A stretch of DNA of 64,000 bases, from contig NZ_AUDL01000008.1 of the NCBI RefSeq assembly GCF_000425445.1, positions 248,001-312,000 on the forward strand, written 5' to 3'. The position numbers and the translations under genes were made by a program. This document shows positions 7,715 through 15,820 of the stretch, piece after piece. Position 1 is the stretch's first letter; each line of letters begins with the position of its first letter. Source of the stretch: Flavobacterium denitrificans DSM 15936 (lineage in GTDB: Bacteria > Bacteroidota > Bacteroidia > Flavobacteriales > Flavobacteriaceae). The notes beneath the pieces are model-generated. The model was given only the letters and a program-made list of their open reading frames with translations. It did not search any database and was not told where the DNA came from.

Positions 7715-8548
7715 ATGAAAAAAAATATTGCCCTGATTTTGTTGTTGTTAGTCACAACATTAACTTTTGCACAAAGAAGAGAAAAAGTAAAAGGAACAAA
7801 AATCGTTACGACATCAATAAAGGAAGTTGGAAGCTTTGACGGACTTGAAGTAGACGACAATCTAGAAGTTTATTTAGAGCGCGGAGAAAAAAACGAAATC
7901 AAAATTGAAGCCGATGACAATCTTCATGATATTGTTGCGATGGATTTAAGAGATAAAACGCTTCGTTTGTACACTTCAAAAGAAAGTACAATTTTCAAAA
8001 AACTTTCTGTACGTGTAACTTACACAGGGACATTAAACAAAGTAATTGCAAAAAATGATGCTGTTATTTATGCCATTCAAGAATTAAAATTAGATGACAT
8101 TACATTTAACAGCGTTGATTTTTCAAAATTATATTTAAATGTAAATGCCAAGAAATTTGGCTTAGTTGCTGATGACAAATCGAGGGCAGAAATCAACTTA
8201 AAAGCAGACGAAGCTACAATTCAATTGAGCAAAAATGCAGTATTAAAATCCTTGGTTTCGGCCTTAAAATTCAACTGCGATTTGTACCAAAAATCAAATG
8301 CTATAATAGAAGGAATTGCTGAAAAAGCAACTATTCGTTTAGATAACAATTCGGTTTTCACGGGAATTAAATTTACTTTAAAAGATGCAAATGTTACTGC
8401 CGAAAGTTATTCAGTTGGAAGCATTTTAGCAGAAACCAACATTTCAATTGCTGTTGGCGACAAATCCGAACTTTCATTATTCGGAAATCCAACAATTCAA
8501 TTGACCCGCTTTTCTGAAGAAGCTAAATTGTTTAAGAAAATAAAATAA
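7715..8548 (+). CDS. DUF2807 family secreted protein
   Basis: 277 residues from ATG 7715. A longer in-frame start at 7565 lies inside the previous gene and is rejected because MKKNIALILLLLVTTLTFAQ is a clear signal peptide. The mature part opens with GSFDGLEVDDNLEVYLERG and IKIEADDNLHDIV, the same signature as the preceding lipoprotein (VEADDNIQKEI). It lacks a lipobox Cys, so it is likely periplasmic or secreted. It is a divergent paralogue of the 6895-7629 product; function unknown. Confidence 0.8.
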   Translation: MKKNIALILLLLVTTLTFAQRREKVKGTKIVTTSIKEVGSFDGLEVDDNLEVYLERGEKNEIKIEADDNLHDIVAMDLRDKTLRLYTSKESTIFKKLSVRVTYTGTLNKVIAKNDAVIYAIQELKLDDITFNSVDFSKLYLNVNAKKFGLVADDKSRAEINLKADEATIQLSKNAVLKSLVSALKFNCDLYQKSNAIIEGIAEKATIRLDNNSVFTGIKFTLKDANVTAESYSVGSILAETNISIAVGDKSELSLFGNPTIQLTRFSEEAKLFKKIK

Positions 8549-8594
8549 TTTAGTCGCAGTAACCAGTCTCAGTTTGCAATCTGAAAAGAATCTA

Positions 8595-8637
8595 AAAAAC
8601 AAAAGTCCCAATCATAAGATTAGGACTTTTGTTTTTT
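8595..8637. terminator. Bidirectional terminator between DUF2807 gene and trxB
   Basis: The stem ACAAAAGTCC-c-AATC / GATT-a-GGACTTTTGT has A and T runs on its two sides, so it can stop both converging transcripts. It is flanked by a second, longer inverted pair (AGTCGCAG...CAGTTTGCA at 8552-8579; GTAAACTGCGACTGTGACT at 8643-8661), which looks like a repeat element carrying the terminator at its centre. Confidence 0.85.
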
Positions 8638-8673
8638 AGTCTGTAAACTGCGACTGTGACTGAATACTAGAGA

Positions 8674-9621
8674 TTACTCTTTTGAAGCTAAATATCTTTC
8701 AGCATCAAGCGCTGCCATACATCCTGTACCTGCAGCAGTAATTGCTTGACGATACACGTGGTCTGCAGCATCTCCCGCTACAAATACACCTGCTACATTT
8801 GTATTTGATGTTCCTGGAGTATTTACAATATAACCAGTTTCATCAAGTGTAATATAATCTTTAAAAATATCAGTGTTTGGCTTGTGGCCAATTGCTACAA
8901 AGAAACCAGTTGCTGGAATTTCGATAACTTCTCCAGTAGTTTTATTTAAAGCTTTGATAGCGTGAACTACATTATTATCTCCAAGAACTTCAACAGTATC
9001 GTGGTTCATTAAAATCTCGATATTTTCAGTTTTGCGAACGCGTTCTTCCATGATTTTTGAAGCTCTAAATTTTTCGCTTCTCACTAACATCGTCACTTTT
9101 TTGCAAAGTTTAGACAAGTAATGTGCTTCTTCACAAGCAGAATCTCCAGCACCAACAATTACAACTTCTTGATTTCTGTAGAAGAATCCGTCGCAAACAG
9201 CACAAGCAGAAACTCCTCCACCCATATTCAAATAATGTTGTTCTGATGGTAATCCTAAATATTTAGCCGAAGCACCTGTAGAAATAATTACCGTTTCACA
9301 GTGTAATTCGATTGTATCGTTAATCCAAACTTTATGAATATCTCCTGAAAAATCAACTTTTGTAGCCCAGCCATCACGAATATCAGCACCAAAACGTTTT
9401 GCTTGCTCTTGCAATTGAATCATCATTTCTGGTCCAGTAACTCCATCAACATAACCTGGAAAGTTTTCAACCTCATTGGTTGTAGTCAATTGACCACCAG
9501 GCTGCAGTCCTTGATATAACACCGGATTCATGTTAGCTCTAGCCGCATAAATAGCTGCAGTATAACCTGCAGGACCAGAACCTATAATAAGACATTTAAT
9601 TTTTTCGATTGTATCTGACAT
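8674..9621 (-). CDS. trxB: Thioredoxin-disulfide reductase
   Basis: 315 residues from the ATG at 9621 (MSDTIEKIK). An upstream extension to 9648 is rejected because it would add residues before the conserved FAD-binding start. The FAD motif is GSGPAGYTAAIY (14-25), the redox-active CAVC lies at 140-143, the NADPH site GAGDSA at 157-162, and the FAD-closing VFVAGDAADH near the C-terminus. It transfers electrons from NADPH via FAD and the CxxC to thioredoxin in the cytoplasm. It is a single-gene unit ending at a bidirectional terminator. Confidence 0.97.
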   Translation of the reverse strand: MSDTIEKIKCLIIGSGPAGYTAAIYAARANMNPVLYQGLQPGGQLTTTNEVENFPGYVDGVTGPEMMIQLQEQAKRFGADIRDGWATKVDFSGDIHKVWINDTIELHCETVIISTGASAKYLGLPSEQHYLNMGGGVSACAVCDGFFYRNQEVVIVGAGDSACEEAHYLSKLCKKVTMLVRSEKFRASKIMEERVRKTENIEILMNHDTVEVLGDNNVVHAIKALNKTTGEVIEIPATGFFVAIGHKPNTDIFKDYITLDETGYIVNTPGTSNTNVAGVFVAGDAADHVYRQAITAAGTGCMAALDAERYLASKE

Positions 9622-9736
9622 AATGTGAATAGTTTTTTTGTGATGCAAATGTAAACTTTATTATAAAAAATTAGGTCTAAAATAAATCCGAAATAACTAT
9701 CTTGAAATAAGTTTTATTTATTTTCATTATTTCCTT

Positions 9737-9764
9737 TTGTAAACGAAATTTATTTATATCTTTG
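9737..9764 (+). promoter_or_regulatory. Bacteroidota promoter for tRNA-Pro
   Basis: A TTG at 9737-9739, 17 bases, then TATCTTTG at 9757-9764 fit the -33/-7 consensus. The predicted transcription start is about 25-30 bases before the mature tRNA. Confidence 0.75.
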
Positions 9765-9798
9765 CATCCGCTTTCGGGCAGTACCACAAATGCATCTT

Positions 9799-9873
9799 CG
9801 GGGTGTAGCGTAGCCCGGTTATCGCGCCTGCTTTGGGAGCAGGAGGCCGCAGGTTCGAATCCTGCCACCCCGA
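9799..9873 (+). tRNA. tRNA-Pro (anticodon UGG)
   Basis: The 75-nt cloverleaf closes fully: acceptor CGGGGTG/CACCCCG, anticodon stem CCTGC/GCAGG around loop TTTGGGA (anticodon TGG at 9834-9836), and T arm GCAGG-TTCGAAT-CCTGC. CCA is not encoded. A promoter precedes it and a terminator follows directly. A damaged second copy lies just downstream. Confidence 0.96.
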
Positions 9874-9874
9874 C

Positions 9875-9911
9875 AAAAGTCTTTTCATTCATTTTGAAAA
9901 GACTTTTTTTT
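9875..9911 (+). terminator. Terminator of tRNA-Pro
   Basis: Stem AAAAGTCTTTTC / GAAAAGACTTTT with a 9-base loop and T run, two bases past the tRNA. Confidence 0.85.
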
Positions 9912-9950
9912 GCAATAAACTGAAAATCTTTTAAAAAGAAATATAGTGAA

Positions 9951-10022
9951 CGGTTATCACGTCCCGATTGAGATCGGGAAGGCCGCAGGTTCTCCCGAAA
10001 GCTTTCGGGACTGCCACCCCGA
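9951..10022 (+). pseudogene. Degenerate second copy of tRNA-Pro with two short palindromes inside
   Basis: The segment keeps blocks of the intact tRNA in order: CGGTTATC, AGGCCGCAGGTTC and CTGCCACCCCGA. The anticodon arm is replaced by a TCCCGAT-TGAG-ATCGGGA hairpin. The T loop is interrupted by CCCGAAAGCTTTCGGG. The 5' acceptor strand is absent. The downstream sequence (AAAGTCTTTTCATT...GAAAAGACTTTTT and then GCAATAAACTGAAAA) also repeats that of the intact copy, so the unit duplicated was tRNA plus terminator. With no 5' acceptor strand and no 7-base anticodon loop it cannot be a working tRNA. Confidence 0.8.
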
Positions 10023-10024
10023 CT

Positions 10025-10058
10025 AAAGTCTTTTCATTTTGAAAAGACTTTTTTTTTT
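10025..10058 (+). terminator. Duplicated copy of the tRNA-Pro terminator
   Basis: Stem AAAGTCTTTTC / GAAAAGACTTT with a shorter loop than the first copy, followed by a T run. It is the duplicate of 9875-9911. Confidence 0.7.
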
Positions 10059-10103
10059 GCAATAAACTGAAAACCAAACCTCATTATTCAATTACAAAAA
10101 AAA

Positions 10104-10127
10104 AGCCCACGGTTGAAACCGAAGGCT
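10104..10127 (-). terminator. Probable terminator of the beta-helix gene
   Basis: Interrupted stem AGCC-CGGTT / ACCG-GGCT, with an A run on the left that reads as a T run on the minus strand, 23 bases past the stop of the leftward gene. Confidence 0.6.
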
Positions 10128-10150
10128 ATACTAAAAAACATTGTATTTAC

Positions 10151-12319
10151 TTATTTCTCCATATTAATGTAAACAGGATACGATTCCCGACTTGGCAAGA
10201 CAAATTCTTCGTCAAAAGGCTGTATACCCGATTCATTATTATATACTGCTACACGTTTTGCACCAGTTGCCGTACTTCCACCAGTGCTGTTAATAACATT
10301 TTGAATATTCCCCGGGCCAGCAAAACGCGTGATACACATTTTTTCAAGTTTTACATTTGGAGTGTTTGGCACTTCAAAACCATTTTTCTTATTCACATTT
10401 CCATCAGTTCCCGTAAAAACAGCATACGATCCCATTCCTATAGTGTGATGTTCTTTTACTGAATTTGCAACTTTAAAAGCCGCATAACCATCTACTTTGC
10501 CTCCTTGACTGCTCCAAGTGGCTTGATTTGGCGCGTCATATGGAGGTTCATTTTGAAAGAAATAAGTTCTGCCACGCTCCCCAAGCCACAACACCTCATA
10601 TTCTTGAAAATGCTCAACAAATAAGGCATAAAGCGTAACATCATTGCCTGTAACAATAAGTCCGTTTTTACATCTGTCTCTTGTCCATCTTACAGGGCCG
10701 CCTTTTTGCGAACCATGATCAGCACGCCAAAGCCAAAAGTGATCTCCAACAACATTATTACTATTAATTTGCATTGCAACCTGAATCTGAATATTTTTCG
10801 ATTGAACCCCACCTACTCTACAAGTAATATCTGTCAGCAGAATTGGATCTTCAGAATGATCAGCTTTTGCCCCTTCATTCCCTATCCTAATTTGATATGT
10901 TGTACTATTGAACGAATCCATAAGAAGACCCGCTACGATAATCCCATCTTTGTCATCAGCATAAATACATCCCCAAGTATTTTTCTCAGTTGGCTCTAAT
11001 GTTACTGAAGCAATTCCAGCTCCTAAAAGTATCGCGTCTTTCCTATTCACTTGAATTGGAGCATTTAGCGAATAATGTCCTGGAGTGAAAAATATGTTTT
11101 TCCCAGCTTTCAAAGCATTGTTGATTTCTATATCAGTATCACCTTCTTTAGCAACATACCAATCGCTAAGCAAATCCTGAATTTGGCCTTTACCCATATC
11201 ACTTGATGACCAAGAAATTCCTACTCGATCTTTTTGCCAAGCCGGAACAAATACTTTATACTCGCCATCTTTATCAATAAAAAGAAAAGGTTTTTCTCTA
11301 ATAATTGGCGTATTTGAAATTGGAGAATTGGACTCATTCGCTTGTGGAGCATTAACACAACCTTGCCAAACCATATTATAGGAACCACCCATTGCTCCAG
11401 AGCCTGCAGGAAAAATAGTATTTCGAGTATACCATTGCTGTTGTCCCTTCCAATTTGGTCGGTTAGTTGTATAATGAGCATCAGCAATAAAACCGCCACT
11501 CCCCCAAAAGTTGGTATCTCCTATATCTGAAATATATTTAGAAGTACTTTCGATCAACAACCTTCTCGCACTTGTTGATTGAGAAACTGTCCATGAAAAA
11601 TCACGCATTATTTCTACATTTTCAACAGAACGCCAAAAAGTACAGGTTGCATTTGCACCGCCAGAAAGATGAGGCCGTGTAAATATTGCGCCTAGTTTTA
11701 CATCTGAAGGAACTTTTCCCAAACCTCCTATATGAGAATAAAACCCTAATTCGATTGCGTTAGCCTCTGTTGACGAACCCGAACCCGACCCACCAACATC
11801 ATAAGTTTGTCCACTTACATTTGGCTTAAAATAATAGGCCTGACGTTTTGTTGTCCATTCTCCATTTGCACCGCCTAAACCAATGCTACTAAATTGAGAA
11901 TTTATATCATTTCGTGCTGTTTCAGCTTTTTCATGTTTTCTGTCATAGAAATAGATGTTGTCGCCAAAAATCTGATTTTCCAACGAAATCACTATCGTTA
12001 TATCATTACGAGAAATTTTATAATAGTTCTCGTATTTATCGGCATTTGGATTATTATCCGTAAAAGTCGATTTTGAAGTAGAACCAACCGACACAAAATC
12101 TGATGCTAGCCGACTTCCTCCTCTCGTAATGACATAATTTCCCGAAGAGCCAAAAGCCGACCAAGATAAAGTAATGTTGTGTTTCTTTTTGTTATAAACA
12201 ATTTTGCGTTCAATTTTATCTTTCTGTATTTTTTCAGCTGGCTCATAAGGTGACACAAAACTGCACAAAACAAGCATTAATCCAAATACCACAGATAAAG
12301 AGATTCCCTTTTTAATCAT
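10151..12319 (-). CDS. Large secreted beta-helix protein, possible carbohydrate-active enzyme
   Basis: 722 residues with an N-terminal signal (hydrophobic 5-23). Residues about 45-105 look like a fibronectin-III-type sandwich (NITLSWSAFGSSGNYVI ... YENYYKISRN). A Gly/Ser linker (GGSGSGSS) lies near 175. From about 395 the chain is a right-handed beta-helix: INNALKAGKNIFFTPGHYSL, ILLGAGIASVTLEP, DGIIVAGLLMDS, then VGDHFWLWRADHG, GNDVTLYALFVEHFQEYEVLW and RTYFFQNEPPYDAPNQ. This core resembles a family seen in actinobacterial and myxobacterial secreted proteins, often loosely named coagulation factor 5/8-type or adenylyl cyclase. Catalytic residues cannot be assigned, so polysaccharide binding or cleavage is an inference from the fold. 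It is monocistronic, next to the tRNA-Pro remnant. Confidence 0.65.
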   Translation of the reverse strand: MIKKGISLSVVFGLMLVLCSFVSPYEPAEKIQKDKIERKIVYNKKKHNITLSWSAFGSSGNYVITRGGSRLASDFVSVGSTSKSTFTDNNPNADKYENYYKISRNDITIVISLENQIFGDNIYFYDRKHEKAETARNDINSQFSSIGLGGANGEWTTKRQAYYFKPNVSGQTYDVGGSGSGSSTEANAIELGFYSHIGGLGKVPSDVKLGAIFTRPHLSGGANATCTFWRSVENVEIMRDFSWTVSQSTSARRLLIESTSKYISDIGDTNFWGSGGFIADAHYTTNRPNWKGQQQWYTRNTIFPAGSGAMGGSYNMVWQGCVNAPQANESNSPISNTPIIREKPFLFIDKDGEYKVFVPAWQKDRVGISWSSSDMGKGQIQDLLSDWYVAKEGDTDIEINNALKAGKNIFFTPGHYSLNAPIQVNRKDAILLGAGIASVTLEPTEKNTWGCIYADDKDGIIVAGLLMDSFNSTTYQIRIGNEGAKADHSEDPILLTDITCRVGGVQSKNIQIQVAMQINSNNVVGDHFWLWRADHGSQKGGPVRWTRDRCKNGLIVTGNDVTLYALFVEHFQEYEVLWLGERGRTYFFQNEPPYDAPNQATWSSQGGKVDGYAAFKVANSVKEHHTIGMGSYAVFTGTDGNVNKKNGFEVPNTPNVKLEKMCITRFAGPGNIQNVINSTGGSTATGAKRVAVYNNESGIQPFDEEFVLPSRESYPVYINMEK

Positions 12320-12776
12320 AAAAAAATCTTTTTTGGTTTTAATAGTAATATAGTTTTTAAGGATTCGAAAAATAGCGATAATCTTTAATCTGTGAGTTCA
12401 ATTTTGTTCCTGAATTTCTCATCAAAAACTATACAAAATCACGATTTCTGAGACGTATCATAGGTTTTTCATACTGAACCAGAAACCAAAACCACTCAAA
12501 AAGTTACTTCTTGACAAAAAATGATTGAACTTATATTTTTATTTCGATTTTATGGAATCCAACTTTTTTACAATAAAAACTAAATCTGAATGTTTTTTAG
12601 CATTAATATAAATTTAGCTAGTCAAAATTCTTTCATTAATTTCATTCATAACTAAAATTATTTTCTGCCGAACACCCACCGCATAACGATTAAACAAAGT
12701 TTCTTAAATGTTAACAAAATAGATTTTCAAAAACCATAAATAATTGTATTTTTACGGTTCAAAATTCAGAAAATAA
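12320..12776. other. Divergent intergenic region between beta-helix gene and parA
   Basis: 457 bases without a plausible gene. The base composition is strongly AT-rich; it must hold the promoters of the leftward beta-helix gene and of parA. No convincing TTG/TAnnTTTG pair and no parS-like palindrome (TGTTnCACGTGnAACA) could be picked out by eye. Confidence 0.5.
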
Positions 12777-13544
12777 ATGGGCAAAATCATTGCTATTGCT
12801 AATCAAAAAGGAGGCGTTGGAAAGACTACTACATCAGTAAATCTTGCTGCCTCATTAGGTGTTTTAGAAAAAAAAGTATTGTTGATCGACGCTGATCCTC
12901 AAGCCAATGCCACATCTGGCCTTGGAATTGATGTAGAAACAGTTGAAACAGGAACATATCAGATTCTGGAACATACTGTAACACCAAAAGAAGCCATTTT
13001 AAAATGTACAGCTCCAAATGTCGACGTGATTCCAGCTCATATTGACCTTGTTGCTATCGAAATTGAGTTGGTTGACAAAGAAAACCGTGAGTATATGCTC
13101 AAAAAAGCATTAGAAGAAGCAAAACAAGAATATGACTATATCATTATTGATTGTGCGCCATCTCTAGGTTTGTTGACCTTGAATGCTTTAACAGCCGCAG
13201 ACTCTGTGGTTATTCCTATTCAGTGCGAATATTTTGCACTTGAAGGACTAGGAAAATTATTGAACACTATTAAAAGTATTCAAAAAATACACAACCCAGA
13301 TCTTGACATCGAAGGTTTATTGTTAACGATGTACGATTCAAGATTACGTTTATCAAATCAGGTTGTAGAAGAAGTTCAAAAACACTTCAACGATATGGTT
13401 TTTGATACTGTAATTCAGCGAAATGTAAAATTAAGCGAAGCACCAAGTTTTGGAGAAAGTATCATTAACTATGATGCAACAAGTAAAGGTGCCGTGAACT
13501 ATATTCATTTAGCTCAAGAAATTATAAAGAAAAACAGCAAATAG
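12777..13544 (+). CDS. parA: Chromosome-partitioning ATPase ParA/Soj
   Basis: 255 residues, full length. The deviant Walker A KGGVGKTTT (11-19) with its signature Lys, Walker A' LIDADPQANATSGLG, and Walker B YIIIDCAPSLG mark the ParA/MinD clan. It is a cytoplasmic ATP-dependent DNA-binding dimer whose ATP turnover is stimulated by ParB during segregation of the replication origin region. It is followed by parB after 5 bases. No DNA-binding N-terminal HTH is present, as expected for chromosomal ParA. Confidence 0.96.
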   Translation: MGKIIAIANQKGGVGKTTTSVNLAASLGVLEKKVLLIDADPQANATSGLGIDVETVETGTYQILEHTVTPKEAILKCTAPNVDVIPAHIDLVAIEIELVDKENREYMLKKALEEAKQEYDYIIIDCAPSLGLLTLNALTAADSVVIPIQCEYFALEGLGKLLNTIKSIQKIHNPDLDIEGLLLTMYDSRLRLSNQVVEEVQKHFNDMVFDTVIQRNVKLSEAPSFGESIINYDATSKGAVNYIHLAQEIIKKNSK

Positions 13545-13549
13545 TTTTT

Positions 13550-14452
13550 ATGACAAAAGCAATTAAAAAACAAGCCTTAGGAAGAGGATTATCAGCATTA
13601 TTAAAAGATCCCGAAAACGACATTAAATCAGTTGACGATAAAAATGCTGACAAGGTTGTTGGAAACATCATTGAGCTTGAAATAAGTGCTATCGAAATAA
13701 ATCCGTTTCAGCCTAGAAGCAATTTTAACGAAGAATCATTACGCGAATTAGCCACTTCTATCAAAGAACTTGGTGTAATTCAACCTATTACTGTTCGAAA
13801 ATTAGAATTCAACAAATACCAGCTGATTTCTGGAGAACGCCGTTTGCGAGCTTCGACATTAGTTGGACTAACGCATGTTCCTGCATATATTCGTATTGCT
13901 AATGACAATGAATCATTAGTAATGGCGTTAGTAGAGAATATTCAGCGTCATGATTTAGATCCAATTGAAATCGCTCTTTCTTACCAACGTTTGATGGACG
14001 AAATTCAATTAACTCAAGAACAAATGAGTGAGCGCGTTGGAAAAAAACGTTCAACAATTGCAAACTATTTACGACTTTTAAAATTAGATCCGATTATTCA
14101 AACTGGTATTCGCGATGGTTTTATCAGCATGGGACATGGTAGAGCAATTATCAACATTGAAGATTTAGACGTTCAGACTGATATTTATCAAAAAATCGTA
14201 AGTCAGAATTTATCTGTTCGTGAAACTGAAGCTTTAGTTAAAAATTACCACGAAGGTCAACAGCCAAAAGCTGAAGGAAAACCAAAAGCAGACGCTTCTT
14301 TTGTGGTTAGAGAAACACAAAAAAACACTTTCAACGACTATTTTGGTTCGAAAGTTGATATTAAAGTTGCTGGCAATGGAAAAGGAAAAATTACAATTCC
14401 ATTTAATTCCGAAGCAGACTTTAATAGGATTATAAAATTAATTAATGGATAG
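13550..14452 (+). CDS. parB: Chromosome-partitioning protein ParB
   Basis: 300 residues. The N-terminal ParB/Srx domain carries ISAIEINPFQPRSNF and GERRLRAS (95-102), which in ParB form the CTP-binding pocket, plus ENIQRHDLDPIE. A helix-turn-helix follows at about 152-178 (LTQEQMSERVGKKRSTIANYLRLLKL) that reads parS. The C-terminus (about 250-300) is the dimerisation segment. The final codon overlaps the GTG of the following gene. No parS site was found in this window. Confidence 0.96.
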   Translation: MTKAIKKQALGRGLSALLKDPENDIKSVDDKNADKVVGNIIELEISAIEINPFQPRSNFNEESLRELATSIKELGVIQPITVRKLEFNKYQLISGERRLRASTLVGLTHVPAYIRIANDNESLVMALVENIQRHDLDPIEIALSYQRLMDEIQLTQEQMSERVGKKRSTIANYLRLLKLDPIIQTGIRDGFISMGHGRAIINIEDLDVQTDIYQKIVSQNLSVRETEALVKNYHEGQQPKAEGKPKADASFVVRETQKNTFNDYFGSKVDIKVAGNGKGKITIPFNSEADFNRIIKLING

Positions 14453-15015
14453 TGAATAAGATTGTCCCCATAAGTTTATTGTTCTTTCTCATAGGAACCG
14501 CTTCTACTTTTGCTCAAGCAAAATCAGATGCGGTTTTGGTCGCTAAAGACACTACCAAACTGGAAGAAATAGACCCGCTTACACCAGCAAAAGCCGCATT
14601 TTATTCAGCAATTTTGCCCGGTTTAGGCCAAGCATACAACAAAAAATACTGGAAAATTCCTTTAGTTTACGGAGCAATTGGTACCAGTCTTTATTTCTAC
14701 ATCGACAACAACAAAAAATACCACGATTATCGCGACGCCTATAAACGTAGGCTAGAAGGATACAATGACGACAACTATCAGTTTTTAGATGATGACCGAC
14801 TTATTGCAGGTCAGAAATTTTATCAGAGAAACAGGGATTTATCAGCATTATTCGTTGTTGGTTTTTACGTCTTAAATATAATAGACGCAAACGTTGATGC
14901 CGCTTTGATTCAATTCAATGTAAACGAAAGACTATCAATGCGTCCAGAAATCTATCCCAACGATGTAACATTCAGACCCAACGTTGGATTAACTTTTAAT
15001 TATACTTTTAAATAG
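14452..15015 (+). CDS. DUF5683 family membrane protein
   Basis: 187 residues from a GTG whose first base is the last base of the parB stop (TAGTG), implying translational coupling. A signal peptide runs to about residue 22 (...ASTFAQ). The core PAKAAFYSAILPGLGQAYNKKYWKIPLVYGAIG is the DUF5683 hallmark, a hairpin of two hydrophobic helices around a Pro-Gly-Leu-Gly-Gln turn. A further helix is at about 125-145 and the end (VTFRPNVGLTFNYTFK) looks barrel-like. Function unknown; linkage to parB and dapB is common in flavobacteria as far as recalled. Confidence 0.8.
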   Translation: MNKIVPISLLFFLIGTASTFAQAKSDAVLVAKDTTKLEEIDPLTPAKAAFYSAILPGLGQAYNKKYWKIPLVYGAIGTSLYFYIDNNKKYHDYRDAYKRRLEGYNDDNYQFLDDDRLIAGQKFYQRNRDLSALFVVGFYVLNIIDANVDAALIQFNVNERLSMRPEIYPNDVTFRPNVGLTFNYTFK

Positions 15016-15053
15016 CATCAACGCTATTTGGAAATTCAAAAAAAACATACAAA

Positions 15054-15755
15054 ATGAAAATTGCGCTTTTAGGATATGGCAAAATGGGTAAAGTAATCGA
15101 AAGAATTGCTTTAGAAAGAGGTCATGAAATTATTTTGAAAAAAGACGAATTCAATACATACGAAGGTCTTTCAGAAGCAGATGTTGCGATCGACTTCAGT
15201 GTTCCAACTGCAGCAGTAGACAATATATCAAACTGCTTTTACGCTGGTGTTCCTGTGGTTTCGGGAACTACCGGATGGCTAGAACATTACGACGAAATGA
15301 TTGCATTGTGTAATGAAAAAAATGGAGGCTTTATCTCAAGTTCAAATTTTAGTTTAGGTGTAAATATTTTCTTTGGATTAAATGAATATTTAGCTAAAAT
15401 CATGAATCAATTTGATTCGTATAAAGTTTCTATGGAAGAAATTCATCATATCCACAAACTTGATGCTCCAAGTGGAACTGCAATTTCATTAGCTCAAGGC
15501 GTTATTCAAAATAGCAACTATTCTGAATGGACTTTAGATGAAGCGAAAAACAATCAAATTCATATTGAAGCCAAAAGAATTGGTGAAGTTCCTGGCACTC
15601 ATACTGTAAATTACGATTCTGCTATTGACAGCATTGAAATAAAACATACCGCTCACAATCGTGAAGGCTTTGCATTAGGAGCTGTAATTGCTGCCGAGTG
15701 GTTGGCAGGAAAAACAGGAATTTTCACAATGAAAGATGTATTAAATCTAAAATAA
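15054..15755 (+). CDS. dapB: 4-hydroxy-tetrahydrodipicolinate reductase
   Basis: 233 residues, slightly shorter than the E. coli enzyme (273), as usual in Bacteroidota. The nucleotide-binding loop GYGKMG (7-12), the catalytic block EEIHHIHKLDAPSGTA (about 128-143) with its general-acid His and substrate Lys, and SGTTGW (70-75) are all present. It reduces hydroxy-tetrahydrodipicolinate with NAD(P)H in the diaminopimelate/lysine pathway that supplies peptidoglycan. It is followed 65 bases later by lepB. Confidence 0.96.
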   Translation: MKIALLGYGKMGKVIERIALERGHEIILKKDEFNTYEGLSEADVAIDFSVPTAAVDNISNCFYAGVPVVSGTTGWLEHYDEMIALCNEKNGGFISSSNFSLGVNIFFGLNEYLAKIMNQFDSYKVSMEEIHHIHKLDAPSGTAISLAQGVIQNSNYSEWTLDEAKNNQIHIEAKRIGEVPGTHTVNYDSAIDSIEIKHTAHNREGFALGAVIAAEWLAGKTGIFTMKDVLNLK

Positions 15756-15820
15756 AAACTGATTTAAAGTTCAAAGTTGCAATAATACGGCCTTGAACTT
15801 CAAATTCTAAACAAAATATT

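Noticed and set aside
9677..9892. Frame antisense to tRNA-Pro
   Set aside because: It lies over the tRNA and its promoter; the residues are the translation of a tRNA antisense strand.
9951..10022. Second functional tRNA with a GAG anticodon
   Set aside because: TTGAG can be read in the replaced arm, but the stem does not leave a 7-base loop and the 5' acceptor strand is missing.
12320..12776. parS site near parAB
   Set aside because: No TGTTnCACGTGnAACA-like palindrome was seen in the gap or elsewhere in the window.
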